DNA of 64,000 bases from Saccharopolyspora gregorii (lineage in GTDB: Bacteria > Actinomycetota > Actinomycetes > Mycobacteriales > Pseudonocardiaceae). Positions 37,335 to 48,305 of the stretch are shown piece by piece. The DNA lies in assembly GCF_024734405.1 (NCBI RefSeq), contig NZ_CP059556.1:2108001-2172000 (forward strand), in the 5' to 3' direction. Position numbers and translations under genes: made by a program. The notes beneath the pieces are model-generated. The model searched no databases. It saw nothing but the letters and a program-made list of their open reading frames with translations, and was not told the origin of the DNA. Numbering within the stretch: position 1 is the first letter of the stretch; each line of letters opens with the position of its first letter.

Positions 37335-37407
37335 GGTGGCGGAACCTCAGCGGGTGGTCCTGTTGCTCGGGTGGTCGTTGGCTCAGCGGCTTCGCCGCTG
37401 ACAGGGA
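37335..37407 (+). repeat. convergent-junction hairpin element, copy 4 (short form)
   Basis: Has the same left end GGTGGCGGAACCTCAGC (37335-37351) and right-end hairpin CAGCGGC-TTC-GCCGCTG (37384-37400), but the whole central stem is missing. It lies between the convergent VOC and thioesterase genes. Confidence 0.85.
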
Positions 37408-37432
37408 AGGGGAAAGCCGTTCGGCTGCCTGG

Positions 37433-38209
37433 TCAGCGGGGGGTGACCAGGAGGGTTTGGGCGGAGCGGCCGATCGGGCCGGTGTGGTCGTGGACGGTGC
37501 TGGTGGCGAGGCCGCCGCCGTCCGGGCCGAGGGTCGTCTCCGCGTCCAGGCCGACCCACTCGCCGGACGGCTCCCGGTGCAGGTGCACCGTCAGGTCGGT
37601 GTTCGCGAACGACCACTCCGACATCCGCGCCCGGCGGGACACGCCGCTGGACGAGTCCACCACCGCGAACAACCGCTGCAACGGGCTCGGCTCCTCGTCG
37701 GCCAGCAGCGGGATCCGCTGCCGCGCCCACACCCGGGCGCGGCCGAGCTCCGCGCCGGGGCCGACGCGCCACTCCATCGCCGCCGCGTAACCGCGGTCCC
37801 AGCCGTCGATGTCCGACGCCTCCGGCCAGGACAGCGGATCGTCCAGCGCCTCGCGGGGCCCGCCCGCGACCGGCGTGCTGTCGCCGCGGACCATCCGCCA
37901 CGCGCGGGCCGTCGCGCACACCCGCCCGCCCGCGGACAGCTCCGCCGACAGCAGCTGCACCGACCGGCCCGGGCGCAGCACCTCGGCGCGCACCGCCAGC
38001 TCGGCCACCGGCACCGGGCCCAGCACGTCCACGGTCACCCGGCGGATCGCCGTGCCCGGCGCGGGCTCGCAGCGCTCCAGCTCGCGCACCAGCAGCGCCG
38101 ACACCGGCCCGAAGTGCTGGGCCGCGTCCGACCACGGGCCTGCGGTGTGCCCGGTGGCGCGGAAACCTCCTCCGCCCAGCCGCTCGTAGAACACGGCCCG
38201 CTCGTCCAC
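37433..38209 (-). CDS. acyl-CoA thioesterase-like double-hotdog protein
   Basis: 258 residues. The N-terminal half (GGGGFRATGHTAGPW, then VSALLVRELE) and the C-terminal half (SFANTDLTVHLHREPSGEWV) form the two hotdog modules seen in TesB-like thioesterases of actinobacteria. Substrate unknown. GTG 38209 has GAGGAGG 5 bases upstream, which rules out the longer frame. Confidence 0.82.
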   Translation of the reverse strand: MDERAVFYERLGGGGFRATGHTAGPWSDAAQHFGPVSALLVRELERCEPAPGTAIRRVTVDVLGPVPVAELAVRAEVLRPGRSVQLLSAELSAGGRVCATARAWRMVRGDSTPVAGGPREALDDPLSWPEASDIDGWDRGYAAAMEWRVGPGAELGRARVWARQRIPLLADEEPSPLQRLFAVVDSSSGVSRRARMSEWSFANTDLTVHLHREPSGEWVGLDAETTLGPDGGGLATSTVHDHTGPIGRSAQTLLVTPR

Positions 38210-38250
38210 TGCGTCCTCCTCGGCAGCCGTCCGCCCGCGGCGGAAAGCGA

Positions 38251-39177
38251 TCAGTCCGTGCGGTCCAGCACGGATTCCTGCCCCGGATCCGGTTCCGGCC
38301 AGCCCGGGTAGGGCGGGGGAGTGCCGCCGAACTCCGGGCAGCGGGACTTGTGGTCGCAGTAGTCGCACAGCTTGCTCGGGTTCGGGCGGAAGTCACCGGT
38401 CTTCCCGGCGCGCAGGATCGCCTGCCAGATCGCCTCCAGCGTCCGCTCGAAGCGGCGCAGCTCCGCCTCGTCCGGCGCGTAAGCCAGCGACTGCCCGTCC
38501 GACAGGTACATCAGCAGCAGCTGCTTCGGCACCTCGCCGCGGGTGCGCCACAGCACCAGCGCGTAGAACTTCATCTGGAACAGGGCCTTCGCCTCGCCGA
38601 TCTGGCGAGGTGCCGCGCCGGTCTTGTAGTCGACCAGCCGGATCTCCCCGGTCGGCGCCACGTCCACCCGGTCGATGAACCCGCGCAGCAGCAGCCCCGA
38701 CTCCAGCTCCGTCTCCACCCGCAGCTCGCACGCCTCCGGTTCCAGGCGGCGCGGGTCCTCCAGCTCGAAGTACGAGTCCAGCAGGCGCGTCGCCGAACCC
38801 AGCCAGGTGCGCAGCTGCGGATCGTCCGGCCCGTCGAACAGCTCCGCCAGCTCCGGCTGCCCCGCCAGCAGGTCCTGCCAGGCCGGTTCCAGCAGGTCGC
38901 GGGCGTGCTCGGCGTCGCGCTGCTCGGTGGGCAGCGCGAACATCCGCTCCAGCACCGAATGCACCACCGTGCCGCGCACCTGCGCCCGCGTCGGCGTCTC
39001 CGGCAACCGGTCCACCGCGCGGAAGCGGTACAGCAGCGGGCACTGCTTGAAGTCACCCGCGCGGGACGGCGACAGCGCGGGCCTGCGCCGGCCGGCGGGC
39101 AGGCGTGCCCCGTCCGACCCGCCCGCCCCGGCGAGCTCCGATCGCGTGCTGTCGCTGGTCCGGGCCGGTTCCACCAT
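38251..39177 (-). CDS. RecB-family nuclease with Fe-S cysteines (PD-(D/E)XK)
   Basis: 308 residues. Nuclease residues are in GFIDRVD and IRLVDYKTG. Cys46 (DFKQCPLLYRF) and the C-terminal cluster CDYCDHKSRCPEF make a four-cysteine set like that of AddB and Cas4, where it binds 4Fe-4S. Stand-alone proteins of this type are common in actinobacteria; no cas or recombination genes adjoin. ATG follows a TAGGGT box by 6 bases. Confidence 0.86.
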   Translation of the reverse strand: MVEPARTSDSTRSELAGAGGSDGARLPAGRRRPALSPSRAGDFKQCPLLYRFRAVDRLPETPTRAQVRGTVVHSVLERMFALPTEQRDAEHARDLLEPAWQDLLAGQPELAELFDGPDDPQLRTWLGSATRLLDSYFELEDPRRLEPEACELRVETELESGLLLRGFIDRVDVAPTGEIRLVDYKTGAAPRQIGEAKALFQMKFYALVLWRTRGEVPKQLLLMYLSDGQSLAYAPDEAELRRFERTLEAIWQAILRAGKTGDFRPNPSKLCDYCDHKSRCPEFGGTPPPYPGWPEPDPGQESVLDRTD

Positions 39178-39183
39178 GCCCGC

Positions 39184-39189
39184 ACCCTA
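39184..39189 (-). promoter_or_regulatory. -10 box (TAGGGT), leaderless layout for the RecB-type gene
   Basis: On the minus strand TAGGGT ends 6 bases before ATG 39177. The M50 gene promoter diverges from the same 88-base gap. Confidence 0.5.
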
Positions 39190-39252
39190 GAACAGGGGTC
39201 CGACGGGATCGCGCACCCGTGGCGGATCACCGGCTCCTCACGCCGCCCGCTC

Positions 39253-39258
39253 TACCCT
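39253..39258 (+). promoter_or_regulatory. -10 box (TACCCT), leaderless layout for the M50 gene
   Basis: TACCCT ends 7 bases before ATG 39266. Confidence 0.5.
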
Positions 39259-39265
39259 GTGGGCC

Positions 39266-41375
<2,110 letters not shown>

Positions 41376-41381
41376 CCGGGG

Positions 41382-41412
41382 CGGTGGCACCGCGACCCCC
41401 GCGGTGCCACCG
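41382..41412 (+). terminator. hairpin terminator between trmI and the membrane-protein gene
   Basis: Perfect 12-base-pair stem (41382-41393 with 41401-41412) and a 7-base loop, located between convergent genes. Confidence 0.75.
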
Positions 41413-41418
41413 GCCGCC

Positions 41419-42189
41419 TCACTGCCCGAGCTTGCAGATCTTCCAGGCGTCGCCCTCGACGGTGAGCACGATGGTCTGGTCGACCGGCATCGTGGCGCCG
41501 CCGAGCGTGTAGTCGCCGCTGAGCTTCGCCCGCGCCCGGTCGCCCTGCGCGGTCACCTGCCCCAGCTCCACCTGGAACCGCCCGCTGGAGAGCTGCTGGA
41601 ACTGCTGGTCGAGCTCGGCGCGGTTGGCCTCGCACAGCTGCGGCCCCAGGGACGCGAAGTCGCCCGCGTTGACCTTGTCGACGAGCTCCTGCGCGGCCGG
41701 CCGCGGCTCACCGGGGCCACCGCCGCCGCCGAACAGGAAGAACGCGCCGACGGCGGCCCCGGCGACGACGAGCACGCCGACCCCGCCGAGGATCCACACC
41801 AGCGGGGACCGGCCCCGCTCGGCCCCGTCGTCCTCGGGCTCGGCGGGCTGCTGGGTCCAGGAGCCCGCGCCGAACTCGCCGCCCCAGTTCGGGGCGGGCG
41901 GGATCGAGCCGAACTGGTCCTGGAACTGCCCGAACTGCGGGTCGAGCTGGGCTTGGCCGAACGGCGGCTGCAGGCCGGGCTGCGGCTGGCCGAACGGGTC
42001 CGGCCCGGGAGCGGCGGGGAAGGGCTGCTGGCCCGGTTGCGCGGGGACTCCGGTGATGGGGCCCTGCGGCCAGCCCGCGTGCTGGTTCGCGTAGAACGCG
42101 GGCTGCTGCTGCGGAGGTTGCGTGCCCTGGGTCGCCGCGCCGTCCGCCTGGTTCCCGCCCGGTCCGGGCTGTTGCGGCGGATAGGTCAT
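41419..42189 (-). CDS. single-pass membrane protein with proline-rich N-terminus
   Basis: 256 residues. The first 135 are rich in Pro, Gln and Gly (PPQQPGPGGNQADG). One membrane helix (LVWILGGVGVLVVAGAAVGA) is followed by an outside domain of about 90 residues with a Cys pair (LCEANRAE and KICKLGQ), similar to small lumazine-binding/DUF4878-type domains. Function unknown. ATG 42189 has GGAGG 8 bases upstream. Confidence 0.78.
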   Translation of the reverse strand: MTYPPQQPGPGGNQADGAATQGTQPPQQQPAFYANQHAGWPQGPITGVPAQPGQQPFPAAPGPDPFGQPQPGLQPPFGQAQLDPQFGQFQDQFGSIPPAPNWGGEFGAGSWTQQPAEPEDDGAERGRSPLVWILGGVGVLVVAGAAVGAFFLFGGGGGPGEPRPAAQELVDKVNAGDFASLGPQLCEANRAELDQQFQQLSSGRFQVELGQVTAQGDRARAKLSGDYTLGGATMPVDQTIVLTVEGDAWKICKLGQ

Positions 42190-42758
42190 GGGATGTTCCT
42201 CCCCCAAGGTCTGTGCCAGGCCGCACGGAAGTGCGGTCGCCGTCTTCTCGGCGCGCGTAAGTAGACCAGAGCGTTATCCGGCGCATGTCAGGAGTAGACC
42301 TTTCCCGTGTTGCGGTCCGGGGTGTCCCTCACCGGGTGAGATGCCCGACATGAGGATCTGGCCGGAGCACGTTTCGACCGCGGGAACCCGGGGTTGTTCC
42401 AAATGATGGGAGAAGTCGGACACGCCCGTCCGCAACGACACCCGGTTGTCAGCTCACCGACACCCGGATGCCGACGTTCGGCACCGAACGCGGTGGCGGA
42501 GCGGAAAACCCGTGGTCGTGCCCCCGGTCACGGCCACGACCGAAACCGGCCGGTGCCACCGAATGGACCATGATCGTGAACGCACCGTGTTCACCGTCCA
42601 CTCCCACCACGCCCGGGCGGGGCCGCCGGGGGCGTTCGAATCATGGGTATTCGCCGATTTTTGTGGCACGCTGGCGGATCCGGCGGGCAATCACGACGCC
42701 GCCGTCGTCGGTGATCGCCGGTACCGTGGTGGTACGAGCACGGGAGGAGGGTGCCGAT
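42190..42758 (+). other. 569-base intergenic region upstream of mpa
   Basis: The longest gap in the window. It holds the divergent promoter regions of the membrane-protein gene and mpa. Features seen: a small hairpin CCGCAC/GTGCGG near 42221-42236, an AT-richer patch around 42630-42670, and TACCGT at 42722-42727 as a possible mpa -10 box 31 bases before its ATG. Short open frames here have no ribosome-binding site or protein-like composition. I do not see a gene. Confidence 0.5.
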
Positions 42759-44558
42759 ATGCAGCACGACCGTCCCGGCAGCCGGCCTGAGGAGGGCGGC
42801 GAGCAGCAGCCCGGCGGGCAAGCCGAGCTCAACAGCCAGATTCGTCTGCTCCAAGACGAAGTGGCGTTGCTGCGCCGAAAGCTCAACGAGTCCCCCCAAC
42901 AGGCCCGGTTGCTGGAGAAGCGGCTGGCCGAGGCATCCGAGCGGGTGAGCCAGCTCACCGAACGGAACGCCAAACTCACCGAGACCCTGAAGGAAGCGCG
43001 CGGCCAGCTCACGGCCCTGCGCGAGGAGGTCGACCGCCTCGCCCAGCCCCCCAGCGGATACGGGACGTTCCTGTGCCGCTACGAGGACGGCACGGTCGAC
43101 GTGTTCACCTCCGGCCGCAAGATGCGGGTCGCCGTCTCGCCCAACGTCGAGCTCGACGAGCTCGGGCTCGGGCAGTCCGTCCGGCTCAACGAGGCGCTGA
43201 CCGTCGTGGAAGCGGGCGCCTTCGAGCAGATCGGCGAGGTGTGCACCTTCCGGGAGATCCTGCCCCCGAGCCTCACCGACACCGCGGGCACCCACCGGGC
43301 GCTGGTGCTCGGCCACACCGACGAGGAACGCGTCGTGTGGTTGACCGATCCGCTGGTGGAGGCCGGGCTCAAGTCCGGTGACTCCGTGCTCGTCGACAGC
43401 AAGGCGGGCTACGCCTACGACACGGTGCCGAAGGCCGAGGTTGAGGACCTCGTGCTCGAAGAGGTCCCGGACGTGGGGTACCTGGACATCGGCGGCCTGG
43501 GCAGCCAGATCGAGCAGATCCGGGACGCCGTGGAGCTGCCGTTCCTGCACTCCGACCTCTACGTGCAGTACCAGCTGCAACCGCCGAAGGGCGTGCTGCT
43601 CTACGGCCCGCCCGGCTGCGGGAAGACGCTCATCGCGAAGGCGGTGGCGAACTCGCTGGCCAAGAAGGTCGCCGCGGCGCGCGGGGACGACGACGGGCAG
43701 GCGAAGTCCTACTTCCTGAACATCAAGGGTCCCGAGCTGCTGAACAAGTTCGTGGGCGAGACCGAGCGGCACATCCGGCTCATCTTCCAGCGCGCCAGGG
43801 AGAAGGCCTCCGAAGGCACTCCGGTCATCGTGTTCTTCGACGAGATGGATTCGATCTTCCGCACCCGCGGCAGCGGCGTGTCCTCCGACGTGGAGACCAC
43901 GATCGTGCCGCAGCTGCTCTCGGAGATCGACGGCGTCGAGGGCCTGGAGAATGTCATCGTCATCGGCGCCTCCAACCGCGAGGACATGATCGACCCGGCG
44001 ATCCTGCGACCCGGCAGGCTCGACGTGAAGATCAAGATCGAGCGGCCGGACGCCGAGTCGGCCAAGGACATCTTCTCCAAGTACCTCACCGACGCGCTGC
44101 CGGTCCACGAGGAGGACCTGCGCGAGTTCGGCGGGGACAAGGCCGCCTGCATCGACGCGATGATCCAGACGACCGTCGAGCGGATGTACGCCGAGACCGA
44201 CGAGAACCGGTTCCTGGAGGTCACCTACGCCAACGGGGACAAGGAAGTCCTGTACTTCAAGGACTTCAACTCCGGCGCGATGATCCAGAACATCGTGGAC
44301 CGGTCCAAGAAGGCCGCGATCAAGTCGGTGCTCGACACCGGGCAACCGGGCCTGCGGGTGCAGCACCTGCAGGACGCGATCATCGACGAGTTCGCCGAGA
44401 ACGAGGACCTGCCCAACACGACCAACCCGGACGACTGGGCGCGGATCTCGGGCAAGAAGGGCGAGCGGATCGTCTACATCCGGACCCTGGTCAGCGGCAA
44501 GAACCAGGAATCCGGCCGGGCGATCGACACGGCCACCAACACCGGCCAGTACCTGTGA
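42759..44558 (+). CDS. mpa: proteasome-activating AAA ATPase Mpa/ARC
   Basis: 599 residues. The N-terminal coiled coil (about 20-85, [20 protein letters not shown]) is the Pup-docking region. Two OB-type domains follow, then the AAA module with Walker A GPPGCGKT (about 283-290) and Walker [11 protein letters not shown]. The C-terminus ends TNTGQYL, with the penultimate tyrosine that opens the 20S gate. It unfolds pupylated proteins for PrcBA. ATG 42759 has GGGAGGAGGG upstream. A terminator follows, then an unrelated aldo-keto reductase gene before dop. Confidence 0.95.
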   Translation: MQHDRPGSRPEEGGEQQPGGQAELNSQIRLLQDEVALLRRKLNESPQQARLLEKRLAEASERVSQLTERNAKLTETLKEARGQLTALREEVDRLAQPPSGYGTFLCRYEDGTVDVFTSGRKMRVAVSPNVELDELGLGQSVRLNEALTVVEAGAFEQIGEVCTFREILPPSLTDTAGTHRALVLGHTDEERVVWLTDPLVEAGLKSGDSVLVDSKAGYAYDTVPKAEVEDLVLEEVPDVGYLDIGGLGSQIEQIRDAVELPFLHSDLYVQYQLQPPKGVLLYGPPGCGKTLIAKAVANSLAKKVAAARGDDDGQAKSYFLNIKGPELLNKFVGETERHIRLIFQRAREKASEGTPVIVFFDEMDSIFRTRGSGVSSDVETTIVPQLLSEIDGVEGLENVIVIGASNREDMIDPAILRPGRLDVKIKIERPDAESAKDIFSKYLTDALPVHEEDLREFGGDKAACIDAMIQTTVERMYAETDENRFLEVTYANGDKEVLYFKDFNSGAMIQNIVDRSKKAAIKSVLDTGQPGLRVQHLQDAIIDEFAENEDLPNTTNPDDWARISGKKGERIVYIRTLVSGKNQESGRAIDTATNTGQYL

Positions 44559-44571
44559 GCTAGCACGGGAT

Positions 44572-44602
44572 GCGGCCCCGCCGGAACCATCGGCGGGGCC
44601 GC
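44572..44602 (+). terminator. hairpin terminator after mpa
   Basis: GCGGCCCCGCCG (44572-44583) pairs perfectly with CGGCGGGGCCGC (44591-44602) over a 7-base loop, followed by TTT. It lies 13 bases after the mpa stop. Confidence 0.85.
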
Positions 44603-44671
44603 TTTCCGTTGTGCCGCCGGTGCTTCCGTCCGGAGGGGTGGTGCCGAGTGTCGATCCGCGCGGGCAGCGAT

Positions 44672-44677
44672 TAGGTT
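44672..44677 (+). promoter_or_regulatory. -10 box (TAGGTT), leaderless layout for the aldo-keto reductase gene
   Basis: TAGGTT ends 7 bases before ATG 44685. Confidence 0.5.
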
Positions 44678-44684
44678 CTCAAGC

Positions 44685-45629
44685 ATGATCTCCACGTCTG
44701 CGGACCGGTTCGGACTCGGTCTGGCCGCGCTCGGCCGCCCCGCCTACATCAACGTCGGTCGCAGCGACGCGCTGCCCGCGCACCGGACCGCCGAGGCGAT
44801 GCGGGAGCACACCGCCCAGGTGCTCGACGCGGCCTTCGCGCGCGGCATCCGGTGGGTGGACGCGGCCCGCTCCTACGGCAGCGCGGAGGAGTTCCTCGCC
44901 GGCTGGCTCGCCGAGCGCGGGCACGGCGACGTCACCGTCTCCAGCAAGTGGGGTTACGCCTACGTCGCGGAGTGGCGGATCGAGACCGAGGTGCACGAGG
45001 TCAAGGAGCACTCGGTGGAACGCCTCCGGGAGCAGTGGGCGCAGACCCGCGAGCTGCTCGGCGACCGGGTCGACCTCTACCAGGTGCATTCGCTCACCCC
45101 GGAGAGCCCGCTGTTCGACGACCTGGCGCTGCAGCACGAGCTCGCCAGGTTGCGCGACTCCGGGGTGCGGCTCGGGTTCTCCACCAGCGGCGCCGCGCAG
45201 GCCGACGCCGTGGAGCGGGCCTGGGAGCTGGAGATCGGCGGCACCCAGCTGTTCAGCGCCGTGCAGTCCACGTGGAACTCGCTGGAGCCCTCGGTGGGGC
45301 GGGCGCTGGCGGAGGTGCACCACGGCGGCTGGCGGGTGCTGGTGAAGGAGTCCCTGGCCAACGGCAGGCTCGCCGTGAACCCGCCGGAACTGCTGGCCAG
45401 GGTCGCGCGGCGGCACGGGGCCACGCCGGACGCGGTGGCGCTGGCGCACGTGCTCGCCCAGCCGTGGGCGGACGTCGTGCTCGTGGGGCCCGCCGACGTG
45501 GCGCAGCTGGACTCGAACCTGGCGGCGGCCGAGGTGCGGCTCGACGGGACCGACCTGGGCGAGCTCGCCGCGCTGACCAGGGATCCCGCCACGTACTGGG
45601 GCGAGCGCGCATCGATGCCCTGGCATTGA
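44685..45629 (+). CDS. aldo/keto reductase
   Basis: 314 residues. The catalytic tetrad is visible: Asp in WVDAARS, Tyr in RSYGSAEEFL, Lys in VSSKWGYAY and His in LYQVHSLTP. NADPH-dependent carbonyl reductase of unknown substrate. It lies between mpa and dop but is separated from mpa by a terminator and has its own promoter. It converges on the NUDIX gene with 11 bases between. Confidence 0.87.
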   Translation: MISTSADRFGLGLAALGRPAYINVGRSDALPAHRTAEAMREHTAQVLDAAFARGIRWVDAARSYGSAEEFLAGWLAERGHGDVTVSSKWGYAYVAEWRIETEVHEVKEHSVERLREQWAQTRELLGDRVDLYQVHSLTPESPLFDDLALQHELARLRDSGVRLGFSTSGAAQADAVERAWELEIGGTQLFSAVQSTWNSLEPSVGRALAEVHHGGWRVLVKESLANGRLAVNPPELLARVARRHGATPDAVALAHVLAQPWADVVLVGPADVAQLDSNLAAAEVRLDGTDLGELAALTRDPATYWGERASMPWH

Positions 45630-45640
45630 GCGCGCGAGCG

Positions 45641-46159
45641 TCAGCCGGCGTCCTGGCGGTCGAACCACTCGTGGACGAACTGCCTGCTGTCGGCGGCGAA
45701 CGGCCAGCCCGGATCCGCGAGGCGCGCGCGCAGCTCGTCCAGCGGCATCCACCAGCCGTCGGCGACCTCCTCCGGCTGGTGCACCACCGGTCCGTCCCAG
45801 CGCGCCTCGTAGACGAAGCCGTGGTGGCGCACCGAGCCCTGCTCGAACACCGAGCGGAACAGGAACCGCAGCGGCACGCCCCGGACGCCCAGCTCCTCGG
45901 CCAGCTCCCGCTCCGCGCCCGCCGCCGGGTCCTCGCCCGCGGCGACGACCCCGCCCGCGAAGCAGTCGTGCGCGCCGGGGTTGACGTCCTTGTGCTCGGT
46001 GCGCCGGTGCACGTAGACCGACCCGCCGTCGACCGAGCGCACCAGGATGGACGTGGCCGCGTGCCACAACCCGTCCCGCCGCATCCGCCAGCGCGGCGCG
46101 GACCCCGCGACCCGGCCCGACTCGTCGTACACCGCCACCTGTTCGTCCTGAGCTCCCAC
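45641..46159 (-). CDS. NUDIX hydrolase
   Basis: 172 residues. The Nudix box is [20 protein letters not shown] followed by ELGV, with all REUxEExGU glutamates. It resembles the idi-like/YfcD group ([31 protein letters not shown]). Cleaves an unknown nucleoside diphosphate derivative. GTG 46159 has GAGG 8 bases upstream; a longer frame would run into the dop promoter and is rejected. Confidence 0.86.
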   Translation of the reverse strand: MGAQDEQVAVYDESGRVAGSAPRWRMRRDGLWHAATSILVRSVDGGSVYVHRRTEHKDVNPGAHDCFAGGVVAAGEDPAAGAERELAEELGVRGVPLRFLFRSVFEQGSVRHHGFVYEARWDGPVVHQPEEVADGWWMPLDELRARLADPGWPFAADSRQFVHEWFDRQDAG

Positions 46160-46270
46160 GCCCGCATCCTCGCAGAGATCATCGGCGGGAAACCGGGAAC
46201 GCGGTTCCCGGGACCACCCGCCAGGTGTAACCGGGACCGCCGGAAACTCTGCTTCCCGGCCCGGAACCCG

Positions 46271-46276
46271 TAGGCT
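46271..46276 (+). promoter_or_regulatory. -10 box (TAGGCT), leaderless layout for dop
   Basis: TAGGCT ends 7 bases before the dop ATG with no Shine-Dalgarno. Confidence 0.55.
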
Positions 46277-46283
46277 TCCAGGT

Positions 46284-47783
46284 ATGCGGCGGATCATGGG
46301 AACCGAAGTGGAGTACGGCATCGTCGTGCCCGGCGATTCGACGGCGAACCCGGTGCTGACCTCCACGCACATCGTGCTCGCCTACGCGGCCGCGGCCGAC
46401 ATCCCGCGGGCCCGCCGTGCCCGGTGGGACTACGAGGTGGAATCACCGCTGCGGGACGCGCGCGGCTTCGACCTGGGCGCGGCGGCGCCGCAGAACAACG
46501 GCAACGACAGCGACGACCTCGGCGCGGCCAACGTCATCCTCACCAACGGCGCCCGGCTCTACGTCGACCACGCCCACCCCGAGTACTCGGCGCCCGAGGT
46601 CACCAACCCGCGCGACGCCGTCGTCTGGGACAAGGCGGGCGAACGGGTGATGGAGGAGGCCGCGATCAAGGCGGCCAGCGTGCCCGGCACCGCCCAGATG
46701 CAGCTGTACAAGAACAACGTCGACGGCAAGGGCGCCAGCTACGGCACCCACGAGAACTACCTGATGGCCAGGGACACCCCGTTCACCTCGGTGATCGCCG
46801 GGCTCACCCCGTTCTTCGCGTCCCGCCAGGTGATGTGCGGTTCCGGGCGGGTCGGCCTCGGGCAGGCGGGGGAGAAGCCGGGTTTCCAGCTCTCCCAGCG
46901 CTCGGACTACATCGAGGTCGAGGTCGGCCTGGAGACCACGCTCAAGCGCGGCATCATCAACACCCGCGACGAGCCGCACGCCGACGCCGACAAGTACCGC
47001 AGGCTGCACGTCATCATCGGCGACGCGAACCTCGCCGAGACCTCCACGTACCTGAAGGTCGGCACGACCGCGCTGGTGCTGGACATGATCGAGGCCGGGG
47101 AGCGATTCGACGACCTCAAACTGGCCGACTCGGTGCAGGCGGTGCACCTGATCAGCCACGACCCGACGCTGCGCCAGGTCGTGGAGCTCGCCGACGGGCG
47201 CCGGTTCACCGGCCTCGACCTGCAGCGCGAGTACCACGACCGGGCGGCGCGGCACGTCGCCGAGCACGGCGGCGACCAGACCGCCCAGGACGTGCTGGCG
47301 ACCTGGGGCGAGGTGCTGGACCTGCTCGGCGGGGACCCGATGGACTGCGCGGACCGGCTCGACTGGCCCGCGAAGCTGCGGCTGCTGGAGCACTACCGGG
47401 AGCGCGGCAACCTCGGCTGGGCCTCGCCGAAGCTGCACATGATCGACCTGCAGTACTCCGACGTGCGGCTGGACAAGGGCCTGTACAACCGGCTGGTGGC
47501 CCGCGGCTCCATGCGCAGGCTCGTCACCGAGGACGAGGTGCGCGCCGCCGTCACCAGCCCGCCGGAGGACACCCGCGCCTACTTCCGGGGCCGCTGCCTG
47601 GAGCGCTACCCGGCCGCGGTCGCCGCCGCCTCCTGGGACTCGGTCATCTTCGACCTGGGCCGGGAATCGCTGGTGCGCATCCCCACCCTGGAACCGCTGC
47701 GCGGCACCCGCGCCCACGTGGGCGAACTGCTCGACGCCGCCTCCAGCGCCGAGGAGCTGGTGGACTCGCTCACCCGGGGCTGA
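46284..47783 (+). CDS. dop: Pup deamidase/depupylase Dop
   Basis: 499 residues, glutamine-synthetase-like fold shared with PafA. Dop converts the C-terminal Gln of Pup to Glu and also removes Pup from proteins. The N-terminal metal-binding [13 protein letters not shown] and the catalytic aspartate Asp95 in [14 protein letters not shown] are present. An extended loop after residue 40 ([15 protein letters not shown]) distinguishes Dop from PafA. pup follows 166 bases downstream. Confidence 0.96.
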   Translation: MRRIMGTEVEYGIVVPGDSTANPVLTSTHIVLAYAAAADIPRARRARWDYEVESPLRDARGFDLGAAAPQNNGNDSDDLGAANVILTNGARLYVDHAHPEYSAPEVTNPRDAVVWDKAGERVMEEAAIKAASVPGTAQMQLYKNNVDGKGASYGTHENYLMARDTPFTSVIAGLTPFFASRQVMCGSGRVGLGQAGEKPGFQLSQRSDYIEVEVGLETTLKRGIINTRDEPHADADKYRRLHVIIGDANLAETSTYLKVGTTALVLDMIEAGERFDDLKLADSVQAVHLISHDPTLRQVVELADGRRFTGLDLQREYHDRAARHVAEHGGDQTAQDVLATWGEVLDLLGGDPMDCADRLDWPAKLRLLEHYRERGNLGWASPKLHMIDLQYSDVRLDKGLYNRLVARGSMRRLVTEDEVRAAVTSPPEDTRAYFRGRCLERYPAAVAAASWDSVIFDLGRESLVRIPTLEPLRGTRAHVGELLDAASSAEELVDSLTRG

Positions 47784-47868
47784 CCACGATCCGGAACGCC
47801 GCCTCCGCCGGGCGCGAAAGATCGCAAGAATGCCCGCTCGGATGTGGGCGAACAGGGGTTCCGCTAGG

Positions 47869-47874
47869 TACTGT
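47869..47874 (+). promoter_or_regulatory. -10 box (TACTGT) of pup
   Basis: TACTGT lies 75 bases before the pup ATG, in the dop-pup gap, suggesting that pup has a promoter of its own with an untranslated leader. Confidence 0.45.
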
Positions 47875-47949
47875 TCCTCTCAGGATGCCCTTTGTTCGAC
47901 GACCGTTCGACCAGCCCGGCATCCAACGGACAACCACCGGGAGGGCGAG

Positions 47950-48141
47950 ATGTCCCAGGAAAAGGTCCAGCGGCCCGACGGCGGCGACGGGGACGAGGAA
48001 TCGGGTCCGGAAGCCGCCGGCCAGGAACGTCGCGAGAAGCTCGGCGAAGACGTCGACGCCATCCTGGACGAGATCGACGACGTCCTCGAGGAGAACGCCG
48101 AGGACTTCGTCCGCGCCTACGTGCAGAAGGGCGGCCAGTAG
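47950..48141 (+). CDS. pup: prokaryotic ubiquitin-like protein Pup
   Basis: 63 residues, acidic and largely disordered. The helical Mpa-binding part is REKLGEDVDAILDEIDDVLE and the C-terminus is VQKGGQ. The final Gln means Dop must deamidate it before PafA can attach it. ATG 47950 has GGGAGGG 5 bases upstream. Confidence 0.97.
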   Translation: MSQEKVQRPDGGDGDEESGPEAAGQERREKLGEDVDAILDEIDDVLEENAEDFVRAYVQKGGQ

Positions 48142-48305
48142 GCACCGACACCGCGCGGCCGCCGGGACCTCGCCCGGCGGCCCTGCGCCACGCGGGCGGA
48201 CGCGATCTTCGCCGCCGCGGGCGATCTTGATTAGAGTTGCGGTACGGCCCAGATCAACCGGCCTCGCCGTCTCGGCGGCGGGGCAGTCCTTCGAAGCAGG
48301 AGACG

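Noticed and set aside
7724-37407. Interpretation of the four repeats as insertion sequences or miniature transposons
   Set aside because: No transposase, no terminal inverted repeats spanning the element and no target duplication seen at any copy. Fixed position relative to stop codons argues for a transcript-end function, though REP-type mobility is not excluded.
42446-42790. 114-codon plus-strand frame upstream of mpa
   Set aside because: No ribosome-binding site, odd composition and overlap with the mpa start region.
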